Positions 10,649 to 20,978 of a DNA stretch of 64,000 bases are shown here, one piece after another. Below the pieces are notes generated by a model. That model saw nothing but the letters and a program-made list of their open reading frames with translations. It made no database searches and was not told the origin of the DNA. Source of the stretch: Adiantum capillus-veneris (lineage: Eukaryota; Streptophyta; Polypodiopsida; Polypodiales; Pteridaceae); the NCBI GenBank assembly GCA_014529385.2, contig CM043963.1, forward strand, positions 1,616,001 through 1,680,000, written 5' to 3'. How positions within the stretch are numbered: position 1 is the stretch's first letter; each line of letters opens with the position of its first letter. The translations under genes were made by a program, and so were the position numbers.

Positions 10649-10863
10649 ATTGCGGCGGCAAGGCGGTTGAGCGTGGCATCGACAGAAACTCCTTCTTCTT
10701 TGCAACACAGGATCCTTCACAACGGAAGCATTGAGTGGTGAGTGACACTCCCCTGTCCCTTTGAGCTTGCTAGGCTCTTCTAGTTGTGTGTTTGCAGCCT
10801 TTTGAGGCTTGCACACAGTGCACATGCAAGTTCCTAGCTTTGACACGCACGGCAAAGGGTACA
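10270..10863 (+). repeat. GyA1 3' LTR
   Basis: The LTR begins TGACACCCC, having lost about a dozen bases relative to the TGTTAACCCTCACGG start of GyA2, and ends in ACA at 10863. It contains a TATAAAA box at about 10453, a long GA microsatellite (10569-10648), and the conserved TGAGTGACAC and GGCTTGCACAC words of the GyA LTR. At 594 bases it agrees with the 572-582 base LTRs of GyA2 and GyA3. Confidence 0.85.
10569..10648. repeat. (GA)n microsatellite, about 40 units
   Basis: An uninterrupted GA dinucleotide run inside the GyA1 LTR. The equivalent CT/GA run in the GyA2 and GyA3 LTRs has only about 6-15 units. Repetitive Arg-Glu or Ser-Leu reading frames across it are artefacts. Confidence 0.95.
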
Positions 10864-11080
10864 TTAGGTCAAATGGACCTTTTATAAGAGTTTAACCCAT
10901 TCACACATGGGTGCCCACAGTGGCCGGTCGTTGCAAAACTACTGTCAAAATAAGATAAGTGGTTCACCTCTCATCGGCAATTACCTACAGACCTATTGGA
11001 CTGACAAGCTCGGTCCATGACTCAATCAAATAAATAATATGTATCAGTCGAAGGTGATAGGATGTTCGTGAGGGTTAACA
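10864..11080 (-). repeat. Inverted GyA-type LTR fragment
   Basis: Read on the minus strand from 11080, it starts TGTTAACCCTCACG, the exact GyA LTR start, and matches the first ~215 bases of the GyA1 LTR through the TATAAAAGGTCC box. It therefore forms an inverted repeat with 10270-10487. At 11080 it abuts copia RT/RNase H coding sequence in mid-codon. This looks like the end of another minus-oriented GyA element that had inserted into CoE and was itself interrupted by GyA1; the rest would lie left of the window. Confidence 0.75.
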
Positions 11081-11930
11081 TCTTGTAGCCACCATGGCAT
11101 ACATGAGACTACCACAAGCTGAAGCATAAGGAACCTTAGCCATCACAACTTTTTCGTCATCAGATTTGGGATAGTCATTCTTGCTATGTTTCAAATATGC
11201 AGGCAATGGAGTACTCAAAGCCTTCCCCTTCTGCATATGGAAATGATCAAGAACCTTGTGCACATACTCTTTTTGAGAAAGGTACAACAATCTCTTCTTA
11301 CGGTCACGAGTAATGCGCATACCTAAAATGTGATTGACTTCACCCAAATCTTTGATGTCAAATTGACTTTTCAGCTTGGTTTTCAAGTCAGCAATGTCCT
11401 TCTTGAAATGACCACCAGTAAGCATGTCATCTACATAAAGGATAAGCATAATAAGTTGTCCATTGGGTTGTCTTTTCACGTAAAGACATGGATCCTCATT
11501 ACTATGCTTATAGCCTAGGGAATGCATAAATGCATCAAACTTTTGATACCATGTGTCTGGATGATTGCTTCAAGCCATAGAGACTTTTCAGAAGCTTACA
11601 GGCTAAATGTTCCTTGCCCTTTAGCACAAACCCTTCAGGTTGTTGGATATAAATCTCTTCCTCGAGATAACCATGTAAGAAAGTTGTAATGACATCCATT
11701 TGATCAAGCTCCATATCTTCAGTGGCAACCAAAGCAAGCAACATTCTCAGTGTGGTCATCTTGACGACTGGAGAAAATAATTCTTGAAAATCGACACCGT
11801 ATTCTTGCTTGAAACCATTGGCCACTAAACGAGCTTTGTAATTGTCAATCTTCTTCTTGTAAACTCATTTACAAGGCAATGCTTTCCTACCTTTTGGCAA
11901 CGGAACAAGTTCCCATGTTTTTCTCATTGC
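11081..11930 (-). pseudogene. CoE reverse transcriptase (copia)
   Basis: The copia RT palm is recognisable: Gln-Met-Asp-Val-x-Thr-x-Phe-Leu-His-Gly near 11690, Lys-Ser-Leu-Tyr-Gly-Leu-Lys-Gln near 11590, the catalytic Tyr-Val-Asp-Asp-Met near 11425-11440, and the connection motif Gly-Ser-Leu-Met-Tyr-Ala-Met-Val at about 11090-11115. A frame break near 11530-11560 separates the two halves. The sequence ends within the Met-Val-x-Thr-Arg motif at the inserted LTR, so RNase H is missing. Confidence 0.88.
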
Positions 11931-12204
11931 AATAGTGGACAGCTCCCTCTTCTAGCATGTTCCCGCTGAACCTTATCATTGGTTAGCATAGCCTCTTTGT
12001 AACAAGAAGGCTCACCACTATCTGTCAACAAAACAAAATCCACGCCTAGAACAAAATGTTTTGGCGGATGTGAGATTGAGATCTCTGCGGTGGCTGATCA
12101 GAATTCGTACTAGCCTGTGTAGTAAGTGGCTCAAGAGCTGTCTAGACAGGTCTGGACAAGAGGTGATACATCGAAAAATGTCACTTTCTAGAATTCAACC
12201 TCTT

Positions 12205-13553
12205 TCAATGGCTGTCTATGCATCTTAGTCTCATTTTAAAGACAACATTAGCGCTATGGATCACTGATCGACTTTTCGGATCCCATAAACAATAGCCAAA
12301 TTGACCATCTACACCATAGCCAATGAAGATGCATTTCCTAGACGTAGTATCTAGCTTAGCACGCAACTCCTTGGGTACATGTGCATAAGCTTCACAACCA
12401 AATGTGCGGAGTTTTTCATAAGACAATTTATGTCCTGACCATAACTCCAAAGCTACACAAAACTATAATGAAGCATGTGGTAGTATATTGATCAAGTACA
12501 TGGCTATGTATAATGCTTCAACCCAAAACGCTTGCGGTAAATTAGCCTGTGACAGTGTTCGGAAAAAATCGTTTTTCCAAACATACAAAATTCCTTTTCT
12601 TGATTTCGTCAAGAGGAAGTTTTAGAAAATTAGGTCATTTTTTGGGTTTTTACACTATTTTTCTCTATTTTGAGGCGGAATTTCTCCTTTTCCCCTTGCT
12701 CTCAATCGGCATTTTTGAAATTGAAAACGACACGATATTAAGTTGAGACACATTTTTCCCGAACACTGGGGCCCTGTGATAGCATAGACATAATCCGTTC
12801 TTGGATGGTCCTATTCATTCGTTCCACAACACCATTTTGTGCAGGGGTATAAGGAGCTGTAAACTCACGCTTAATTCCCCTACTTGAACAAAAGTCTGTA
12901 AACTCTTTGGAGACATATTCTCCACCATTATCTGAGCGCAAAGCTTTCTACTTATGGTTAGACTGAGTTTCAACACTAGATAAGAACTTCTTGAAGCAAG
13001 AAAAGGTTTCATCTTTAGACTTCATGGCATAGACCCAAACATGCCGTGCTGCATCGCCAATGAATGTAACATAATGGGATGCACCACCATGGGATTTAGA
13101 AGGCATATGCCCACATAAATCACTGTGCACAAGCTCTAAGGGTTTTCTTTCTTTGTCAAAAGAATGTGTACGATGTGTCCATGTTTGCTTTCCATATTGA
13201 CAATGCTCACAAAAGGGAAAATCAAAAAATGACAAAGACGGTAAGTAGCCCAAACGAGAGAGTGTCTCCATTCCCTTCTTTGACATATGTCCTAACCGGC
13301 TATGCCATAAAGCAACGGTTGGAAGCTTGATTACAAAAAGAACACTGTTTTTATCATATACATAAAGAGGATAGAGTGAACCAAATTTAGAACCATGGGC
13401 TATGATAATATGACCCTTCATAACACACCAAGACTTCTGATGAAAAGTGACTTTGTGACTCAAGTCATCAAGACTTCCAACCGAAATCAGATTGCGTGTC
13501 AAGGATAGAACATGAGGCACATTATGGATGATAAACTTCATCCCATTTGCCAC
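12205..13553 (-). pseudogene. CoE GAG-pre-integrase and integrase, split by a MITE
   Basis: The zinc domain reads Leu-Trp-His-Ser-Arg-Leu-Gly-His ... Cys-Glu-His-Cys (13190-13320). The core follows with His-Ser-Asp-Leu-Cys-Gly near 13115, Arg-Ser-Asp-Asn-Gly-Gly-Glu-Tyr near 12920 and Asn-Gly-Val-Val-Glu-Arg near 12835. The frame is interrupted at Met-Leu-Ser-Gln by a 219-base MITE and resumes at 12544 with Leu-Pro-Gln-Ala-Phe-Trp, then the Leu-Arg-x-Phe-Gly-Cys motif near 12390. A TAG-type stop near 12948 also breaks the core. Confidence 0.87.
12553..12771. mobile_element. hAT-like MITE, 219 bp
   Basis: The insert begins CAGTGTTCGG and ends with its exact inverse complement (CCGAACACTG, 12759-12768) plus GGG. 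It is flanked by near-identical 8-base sequences (gcctgtga 12545-12552 and ccctgtga 12772-12779). Removing it and one flank restores the copia integrase frame (Leu-Ser-Gln-Ala-Asn-Leu-Pro). An 8-base target duplication and a CAGTG terminus fit the hAT superfamily. It has no coding capacity. Confidence 0.82.
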
Positions 13554-13572
13554 ATAACCATGGCAATATCAC

Positions 13573-13790
13573 TTATGCCAACAATGTCACAAGAGTAACT
13601 ATCACCAAGTGTAGCAGATCCAATGGTTTCCTCTTATGTAGTAAAAAAATGCCTAGGTGTGACATGCAACGAAGCACCTGAATCAAGAATCCATGTATGG
13701 GATACTTCACTACTAACAAGGAGTTCAACTGACATAGAACTCTGCAAAGATAGAGTTTCCTGTGCATCATAACAGACATCATTATTTTCA
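13573..13790 (-). pseudogene. CoE protease (copia)
   Basis: The minus strand encodes Thr-Trp-Ile-Leu-Asp-Ser-Gly-Ala-Ser-Leu-His-Val-Thr-Pro at about 13660-13705, the copia aspartic protease active site with intact Asp-Ser-Gly-Ala. It would process the polyprotein. The surrounding frame carries a stop near 13640 and a frameshift before the GAG-pre-integrase domain. Confidence 0.82.
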
Positions 13791-13899
13791 GTCAACATAT
13801 TAATGTCTTGTGCATCACTGTCATCCTAAACTATGTTCAGTTCTTCAAGCTTAACCGAACTTTTCTCCTCTTTATCATCATGATCTTTGCCTTTACCTT

Positions 13900-14707
13900 T
13901 GGTTGTCTTTGTCATGTTTCCAAGCATAACAATCCTTTTTTATGTGACCAAACTTATCACAATAATGGCATTGAACATTGCGACAACCACGAGACTTTGA
14001 TATACCCTTTGATGCATCTCTATTGCCCTCTTTCTTGGACTAAGGTTGTGAAGAATGGCCCTTACGTTGCTTATCATCCCTTTGCACATAATGAGCTTCG
14101 CCATAATGCAAGCTAGTCATGGTCTTCCGATGCATCTCCTTTGACAAAAGTGCACTAGTAACATCATCGTATTTTAGCGTACCATTAGGAGGAGAGTTAG
14201 TAATAGTTGTGCAAATGATATCCCAAGAGGGTGGAAACAAACAAAACAAAAAGATTGCTTTAATCTCATCATCAGCGGTCATGCACTGTGCATGAATCTG
14301 GGAAGAAAGAGAATCAAAATCATTGATATGGCTGGCAACGCTAGCTGACTCCTTCATACGAAGGTTGAAAAGTTTTTGCATCATGAAAACCTTACTGCTA
14401 GCCGTATCCTTTTCGTAAGTGTCTCATAATTTCTGCCATAAAGCATGAGCAGTCTTGCATTCTAACACCAAAAAGTACACTGACTCACCAAGGTGCAGTC
14501 TAATCGTAGACCTGCATAGCTCATCAAGATCCTCCCACTGAAACTGAGTCATGTGCATATCTTCAGTTCTAGCTGCATAGGCAATATGCAACTTTTGCTT
14601 CTTTTGGACAAGCACATCATGCATTTGGTTCTTCCAAAGCTGAAATTAGTGCCATCAAACTTCTTTATGTCATAAATGTCACGATCACGGTTTTTGCTAA
14701 TAGACAT
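13900..14707 (-). pseudogene. CoE gag with CCHC knuckle
   Basis: The start ATG at 14705-14707 opens a frame with the copia Gag N-terminus (Asp-Ile-x-Lys-Phe-Asp-Gly-Thr-Asn-Phe). Downstream are the UBN2-like region (Trp-Glu-Asp-Leu-Asp ... Ala-His-Ala-Leu-Trp) and a CCHC knuckle, Cys-His-Tyr-Cys-Asp-Lys-Phe-Gly-His-Ile-Lys-Lys-Asp-Cys, at 13930-13975. A TAA-type stop near 14425, frameshifts near 14640, and a stop before the knuckle near 14040 inactivate it. Confidence 0.85.
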
Positions 14708-15658
14708 GGTGACAAAACTACAAAAATATTCTGGGAAAATTTTCGCAGTCTCCTTTGTATTTGGGGCTATGTCAACCAAAATATGAGACAAAATGACCAA
14801 GTATGTCACTCACAAAGCATAAAAGAGGGCAATGCCTCTCAAAAGCACAATGTATAGAGATCAACTAAGGTGCATAAACTTTCAAACTGACCATAGACTG
14901 CCAACTCGGCGTCAAAAGCATCTATACCACTCTATGCATTTCCTATGGTGAGGCCTCATATAAGGGATGCTCCAGCTACCTGTATCACCGAAGGTATCTC
15001 CACATTTGAGAATACCCTAGCTCAATGAAAACCTCATGCTATCAACCCTCAAAAATGTAGGTTATGCAATAAAACGTATAGCCAAGTCTCAAAAATGGCT
15101 ATCATCCAAACCAAGTCTCAGAAATGGCTGGGACTATTGTACTAGCCAAAATATGGTTCCACAAAATTGTACAATGGCAGTATCCACAAAGACGTACAAG
15201 TCTGCCACGATGCTCAAACATGCACCAAAAGCATGTGCATGCAAAGAAATATCTGTACGGGTAGTCAAACTGCTCTCAAAAGAGCTCAAACACTTTCAAC
15301 ATATGCATGTACGCATTAAAAACTGCTCCCTCAATGTACCAACTCAGTGTCAAAAGCACCTATACACTCTCAAATGAGTGGTGGGATCTTGTAGATGGAA
15401 GAGATTGTAACAATGGTACCTGTAATGGCCATGGAAGCTCTACAGCATAAACTACCAAAAGAGAGCTAAAAAGTGCAGCTCCTAAACCGTAGCTTGAATG
15501 AGGTTCTTGATGGCACGAATGGCTCAGAAAGGGGGGTAAAACGTCAGGCCACCTGCTTGAAACGTTCTTGAAATATTGAATTTGCCGATGCCAAAGTCGA
15601 AAATCTGTTTGCACTCTTGAAAGTACGTGCGCGTGGAAGCGATTTCGAGAATGAAACA
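14708..15658 (-). other. CoE untranslated leader
   Basis: About 950 bases between the primer-binding site and the gag ATG. It is rich in short CAAAA-type words and in partially repeated segments such as the AAGTCTCA-containing words at 15086-15125. I see no coding region or structural RNA in it. Confidence 0.6.
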
Positions 15659-15670
15659 GCTCTGATACCA
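15659..15670 (-). promoter_or_regulatory. CoE primer-binding site (initiator tRNA-Met type)
   Basis: On the minus strand TGGTATCAGAGC lies two bases after the LTR end, matching the standard copia primer site complementary to plant initiator Met tRNA. Confidence 0.85.
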
Positions 15671-15672
15671 GA

Positions 15673-15941
15673 TGGAGGAGAGGAGCCGAGAGCACATCGA
15701 AAGAGGAAGATGGATACGCACACACACACACACACACACACCACCATAGCCACACACAGGTTGGAGGGGGAGCGCTGATGCACACTGTGTGCCCCCTTTC
15801 TTTCTTCTCTATCTTATGCACTTAGGCACAATACACACTCTACTTTGTGTTAGTGGCTCACACAAGTGTATAGCTATACACTTAGGGTTAGTAGCAGTTA
15901 GTGATGGGCGATCGGGCACATGGCCATTAAACCTAACAACA
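15673..15941 (-). repeat. CoE 5' LTR
   Basis: Read on the minus strand it runs from TGTTGTTAGG (15941) to ...CTCCTCCA (15673), about 269 bases, directly upstream of the primer site. It contains a (GT)n run (15718-15742 on plus strand as AC). The upstream flank is GyD integrase sequence. Confidence 0.75.
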
Positions 15942-17990
15942 ACCATATCGGCATATGACATTTTCATAAATGAACAAAGCAGTAGATCGGGCAGTGTTGT
16001 CTGGGAGTGCCTTAGCTTCTATCCACTCCTTCTTGAATGGACCCATGAAGTCTAGTCCCCATTTCATAAATACTCCTAGCAACTATATTGGAGTCAAAGG
16101 TGTCATGTTTTCTCTGTAGGTCTACCCATTCTTTGACATACATCATAAGTTTTACAGAAAGCCCTGACATCAGCTATCATTGTTTGCCACCATAATCCTG
16201 CTTGAAGAATCTTTTTTATAAGTGATGTCAGTTGAAAAATGGCCTCCTGCATTTGCATTATGGGCCTCAGTGATAACCTACATTCTTTCCTTCAATGGTA
16301 CACATTTCCAAAGTACACCATCAATGCCCAACCTGTAAAGGGCTCCAATAATGATGGTGAATTTCTTACTTTTAATGATCAATATCTTTTTCTTGTTCTG
16401 GAACCAGTTATCTAAAAATTTTCCTAGATGAAGAAAATTATACACCTCTTACCACTTTGGATCGGGCTCCTCTTTAGCTGTGTTCTAAAATAATTCAACA
16501 TCTACTAGCTCATCTCTCAGTGATGGTTTTGAACAACCTTTTGTACTTTTGAAAAGAAAATTAGCTCCATAGTGAGTTTTCCTTGGCTTGTGGAAAATCT
16601 TGAACTCAAATTACATTAAAAATATCATCCATCTGATTATCTTCCTTGCATAGTCACCTTATTGATCAGAAAGAATAAATCCTGATGATTGACGTAGAAG
16701 TGAAATAGTTTGCCCAATAGATAGTGTCTAAATTTAGTAGCACAAAATACCATTCCTAGTGCCTCCCTCTCCGTACATATTCAACTGTACTGAACCTACG
16801 ACTGACTCGGTAGACTGGGTAGTTCATCTTCCCATCAAGCTGGGCCAGTATAGCCCCCATCGCCATACTAGAAGTATCAACATTCACATGAAAAATAACA
16901 TCCTAATTTGGATAGCAAAGGATTCGCTTCTTATTGATAGCATCCTTTAAGCACTGGAAACTGCACTCACATTCCTCAATCCAGATGAGCTTGTAGGGGT
17001 AATGCCTTAGTTGCAAACATACGAAAAAATCTTTATTAGAAGTTTATAGACCAAAAATGAACTTAGTTCAAATATCATGGTAGGTGCTCTGGCTTGCTGA
17101 ATGCTCTTAATCTTGTCCTTGGACATTTCAATTCCATTTTTGGACACAATATGTCCTAGCAGTTGTCCCTTCTAGACCATAAATACTATTTTAAAAGGGT
17201 TCATACGAATCCTCTTTTCCTTCCACCTTTTGAACACCATTTCTAGAAACATAATCTCTTCAGTGGAAAAGACAATAAAGTCATCCACGAAGATGGCCAA
17301 AAACTTATGCAAGAATTAACTAAAAAATTCCATCATACACTTCGAAAAAGTTGCAGGAGCATTGCAAAGCCCAAATGGCATCACTAAACACATGAATGCT
17401 CCCCGTTCATCAGTGATAAATGTAGTCTTGGACATGTCCTCAGGTGCAATCTTTAAATAATTGTAGCCTTTATAGCTGACCATAAAGCTATACATTTCAT
17501 GGCCTTCAATATCATCTAACATCATGTCTATGAATGGAATGGAAAAGGATCCTTAATGGTATGGGCATCAGCTTTCTATAGTCAACACACACTCTTACCT
17601 TTCCATTCTTCTTAGGGAGTACCACCATGGGAAACAACAAGTCACTACTTGCCACCTTTGTGATGAATCTTGCTTTGAGAAGGTTGTTGATTTCTTCCTT
17701 AACCTTTTTTGCATAGTTATGATTCATTCTATACCTTTTCAACTACACTGGTCTGGCGTCTAGCTTCAATGGTATCTGGCGTTGGCACAGCTCTGGATCA
17801 ACTCCCTTCAGGTCCGTATCTTCCCATGCGAATACATCTTTCTACTTCCGAAACAGTGCCTTGTCCTTTTCTTTAATCTCCGGATTTAGATCTTGCGGGA
17901 TTTTTCTCTGAGTCGAGATTCCATTCCTCCACCTCTTGATCATCTAAAAGCTACTAGTTTGGCCCCCTTCCTTCCTTTTAGCCATTGAAT
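15942..17990 (-). pseudogene. GyD RT, RNase H and partial integrase
   Basis: The RT shows Val-Val-Leu-Pro-Lys-Lys-Asn-Gly-Lys-Val-Arg-Val-Cys-Val-Asp-Tyr-Arg-Lys-Leu (about 17575-17635) and Val-Met-Pro-Phe-Gly-Leu-Cys-Asn-Ala-Pro-Ala-Thr-Phe (about 17350-17390). An RNase H trace with His-Val-Asn-Val-Asp-Thr-Ser lies near 16890. The integrase keeps His-Asn-Ala-Asn-Ala-Gly-Gly-His near 16250 and Trp-Gly-Leu-Asp-Phe-Met-Gly near 16045, then is cut by the CoE LTR. Unlike GyA and GyB, the RT has the classical Val-Asp-Tyr-Arg-Lys-Leu wording, so GyD is a separate lineage. Numerous stops are present. Confidence 0.83.
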
Positions 17991-18014
17991 TTGCTTCTTT
18001 CTCAGTTATGATGC

Positions 18015-18259
18015 TGTGAGTGCGCGGATGCGGTGCGCGTGCGCAGAGAGTGAGAAGGGGAGAGAGGGAGAGAGAGAGCACGACACAGGATGTGGGGTGG
18101 AGCTCCCAAAAATCTCACTGTGTGAGCACCATGTGAGAATGTGAGTGAGAGCTCCTTATTGTTTGTATGTATCAAGAATAAGGAGATAAATGTGGGCAGC
18201 CGAACACTGGCCGACGGACATGGGCAAAGAACGGTGAGACACACCTCCTTTACCTAACA
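18015..18259 (-). repeat. CoF 3' LTR
   Basis: Read on the minus strand from TGTTAGGTAAAGG (18259) to ...CGCACTCACA (18015). It is about 93% similar by eye to the partner LTR at 20979-21221. The target duplication gatgc lies immediately outside at 18010-18014. Confidence 0.88.
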
Positions 18260-18553
18260 TTCTCCCACTAAAGGCTGTGTGCCGATAAGTGGCGAGAAGA
18301 CTAGCCTACAACTAGTATATACAAGAGTTGAGAGAAGATCGACTCTCAGCCTATGCCCACTGGCTGAGAAAAATGTGGGCAGCCGAACACTGGCCGACGG
18401 ACATGGGCAAAGCACGGTGAGACACACCTTCTTTACCTAACATTCTCCCACTAAAGGCTGTGTGCCGATAAGTGGCGAGAAGACTAGCCTACAACTAGTA
18501 TATACAAGAGGTGAGAGAAGATCGGCTCTCAGCCTATGCCCACTGGCTCACTC
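18188..18553 (-). repeat. 183-bp tandem duplication across the CoF 3' LTR boundary
   Basis: The segment starting AAATGTGGGCAGCCG at 18188 is repeated at 18371 with few differences, an offset of 183 bases. Each unit holds the LTR start, the polypurine tract and about 110 bases of internal 3' sequence. The element therefore carries a second partial LTR start with its purine tract at 18371-18442. Confidence 0.85.
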
Positions 18554-19300
18554 CAAACATGCTCTAGTGTAGATGCAACATGCATACCACTAGGGCTAGA
18601 GCTATGATGACACTCATGATGCAGGTATCGAGTGACGACCCGCATGGCTCCACAATGCACAATGCCAGTGTCAGTCATCGCACGATTGACAACTCCCACT
18701 GCAAATGCACCAAGCGCATAAGAAAGATCAGGTCTCAAAACCAAAAGGTCAGACATGAGAGACCCGAAAGCCAATGAAACATGCACTATGTGTGACAACC
18801 TATCCCTGTTAGCAACCTCAGTGCCATATGCATCCTCATCAGGAACCGCTTGACTATGCATCACCTTGTCAGCATCATCTGGCAAAGGCATGTCCGCTGA
18901 GAATGATTGCAAAACCAAAAAGTCAGCACCACTGCAATCACACACAACTATTTGAAGGACATTGTCATCCTCAAACGTATCAGACGCATCATAGAACAAT
19001 GCATTGGTCTGTGGCTCAATTGATGTCATCTCAACTGATGACTGACAAAGCTGTGCATTCCCAGAGATACCACTATCTGTGTGAACGTCACCACAAGACA
19101 AATGCACAACTGCTCTCCATGCAGCACATGTGCAAAAGAGACATGCCTCGTCTCTCGCTCCAAACATGGCTGCAAATACACAGAGACTACACTGCCTCGT
19201 GTGTCAGAAATATGCAAAGGGTATACCAGACCACTCCTAGCACCTCTGGCTATCACCAGTGATCCCCTATGCATTTGAGATGACCGCTCTCCAAGCAGTA
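18529..19300 (-). pseudogene. CoF internal frame: pre-integrase start joined to RNase H end
   Basis: Near 18640-18740 the minus-strand frame contains Gly-Ser-Leu-Met-x-x-Leu-Leu-Val-Leu-Arg-Pro-Asp-Leu-Ser-Tyr-Ala, the copia motif at the RT/RNase H connection, followed by Val-Thr-Arg-Tyr-Leu. Upstream (19026-19274) it reads Gly-Ser-Leu-Val-Ile-Ala-Arg-Gly, the start of a GAG-pre-integrase domain. The integrase core and RT palm between them are missing. A fairly open 212-codon frame (18529-19167) spans the deletion, with an acidic unrecognised middle part. Confidence 0.65.
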
Positions 19301-19745
19301 CACAATGTCCACTACTCTATAACCGACGCACTGAAATGAGACTCTGACTGAGTCCTAGTACATAAGGTACATCCCGTAGTGTAAGCAATGCACCTCTAGG
19401 TGAAGACCTACATACATCTCCAACACCCTCTATGTCATATGTTGAACCATCAGCAAACTGCACACAACCAAGTCTCCCACTAGAGAAAGAGCAAAACAAA
19501 TCACGACGTGGTGTCACCTGAAAAATTGCATGCTCGTCTAGTAGAAAACGCATAGACAATGTGCTATCCCAAGACACAAAGTAGTCTGAAGGCAAGCTAG
19601 ACTCAAAAGTGACATGCCCGTCACATGCATACTCTCTAGTATCTGTCCTCATAGTAGCACCATGCATATGCCTCTTCTGTTGCCTCATACGCCTGAAGTA
19701 ACGGTGCCTAATATGCCCCTTGTGTCCACAATATCAACATGTCAG
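19301..19745 (-). pseudogene. CoF zinc knuckle and protease remnant
   Basis: A degenerate CCHC knuckle (Tyr-Cys-Gly-His-Lys-Gly-His-Ile) lies at about 19705-19735. A copia protease region follows with Trp-Asp-Ser-Thr ... Phe-Gln-Val-Thr-Pro near 19500-19570 and Leu-Arg-Asp-Val-Pro-Tyr-Val-Leu-Gly-Leu-Ser-Gln-Ser-Leu-Ile-Ser-Val at about 19320-19375. The catalytic Asp-Ser-Gly-Ala is not preserved in readable form. Confidence 0.65.
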
Positions 19746-20964
19746 TCGCCGTGAACAAAAATAACCTCTCATGTCCATGCCAAACAATGCTCGAGATCAC
19801 AAAACTCTCCCACCTGAGAGCAAACCACTATCTCAAGCAGACAAAGTAAGTAAACTATTAAGCTCACAAGCCTCTACAATAGGCAAACAAATTTAACAAA
19901 ATTTTGGCAGAGTCTCCCTTGTAACTGGAGCAAAAACTCAACAGTAAACCTCAAATGGAAACAATACAAAATGCCCAAATGGCCAAATCCGGGAATGTAG
20001 TCATCCGGAATCACCTCACAAAGTCATACAAAGAGCAAGCACGCTCTAGTCGGAGTACCACTCAACGAAATATTGAGAAAACTTGTCAACTTGTTTGCAT
20101 AAACAAGCTTCAATGGATGCGCATAAACAAGTGCTCAACTGTGAGCATCAACCATGCATCCAAAATACTTAGCCATGATGGCTCCACATCTCCACATCTG
20201 TTCCCACATAGAGTATACATCAACAAAAAACAATGTACCGAGAAACTGCATACGGATGTGCCTTAGTCCAAGAACCACATCCCAAATCAACAATTGCAAG
20301 TTAAATCAGAACCCAATGGACTCCACAATGTGACGTACATATCCCCAGACGCAATCTACACAATGATTTGCAGTATACAAGCCCTTAACTGTCAAATCTT
20401 TTGTGTCTCAAAAAAACGCAGGTTGCTGAAAACTAAAAGATCAGAATTTCAAAATTTTGATATCACCATTGCGTCCAGAATGTCGACAAACCCTGGGGTA
20501 GACCCCTAGATCATATAGATCTGAGTCCGAGTGTGCAAGATATGTCAAAAACACTATTTTTGGCTAAAAAACACAACAAAAACCTGCTGCTGTTGCAGAA
20601 ATTTCAGAGGTCAAAATCAGCTCAAATGGACATCACCATTGCGTCCGGAGCGTGCCAAAACCCAGGTTTCACCCTGAACTTGCATAAATCGCATTCCGCA
20701 TGCAAAAGTTATGCAAAAAACCACTGTTTTTGGGGCTCGAAAAATGACCTGCAAAAATGAAAATCTGCATTTTTCCTGCAAATATGATTGCAAAAAAGCA
20801 TACACACTTGCAATACACTCTTCCCTCAAGCTTGGGAATGCCCCTCAAGCTTCCATGAGCACAGATCTGGTGGTTGCTCACCGATCTCAAGCTTCCACCG
20901 AAAGCAAGCTCACCATAGCCAAAAGCTCACTTCTCTGTAGCACTCCATATGTCGGGAAGCCAAA
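19746..20964 (-). other. CoF leader, no recognisable coding sequence
   Basis: About 1.2 kb between the zinc-knuckle remnant and the primer site. It contains related stretches (for example CATCACCATTGCGTCC words at 20461 and 20631), suggesting an internal duplication of roughly 170 bases. No gag N-terminus is visible, so gag was probably lost. Confidence 0.5.
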
Positions 20965-20977
20965 GATCTGATACCGA
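20965..20977 (-). promoter_or_regulatory. CoF primer-binding site
   Basis: On the minus strand CGGTATCAGATC directly follows the LTR end, a one- to two-base variant of the copia initiator-Met primer site seen in CoE. Confidence 0.75.
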
Positions 20978-20978
20978 T

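Larger units (their letters stand above)
1..10863 (+). mobile_element. GyA1: decayed pol-bearing Ty3/gypsy LTR retrotransposon, 5' end outside window
   Basis: The element runs on the plus strand from within gag at the window edge to a 3' LTR ending at 10863. The order of remnants is gag with zinc knuckles, distal half of protease 1, RT, RNase H, integrase, a second protease-like domain, a tail with repeated Trp-Val-Pro-Lys motifs, a small acidic reading frame, a long non-coding region, polypurine tract and LTR. Many stops and frameshifts and an internal gag deletion near 195 show it is dead. It is the only GyA copy here that keeps RT and integrase, so it represents the presumed autonomous parent of GyA2 and GyA3. 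Gag, protease and tail are clearly homologous to those copies. It is interrupted by a LINE tail at 1149-2925. Confidence 0.85.
11081..15941 (-). mobile_element. CoE: Ty1/copia retrotransposon, 3' end displaced out of window
   Basis: In minus-strand order the element has an LTR (15941-15673), an initiator-Met type primer site (15670-15659), leader, gag with CCHC knuckle, protease, GAG-pre-integrase, integrase and RT. Integrase before RT is diagnostic for copia. The coding sequence stops in the RT/RNase H connection at 11081 because a GyA LTR is inserted there. It is itself inserted in the integrase gene of GyD at 15942. Stops and frameshifts are scattered throughout. Confidence 0.88.

Noticed and set aside
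10531-10748. Reading frames of Arg-Glu, Ser-Leu and Cys-Val repeats
   Set aside because: They are translations of GA, CT and GT microsatellites in the LTR; similar artefacts occur at 15524-15783, 27003-27286, 35258-35537, 40899-41505 and 57216-57836.
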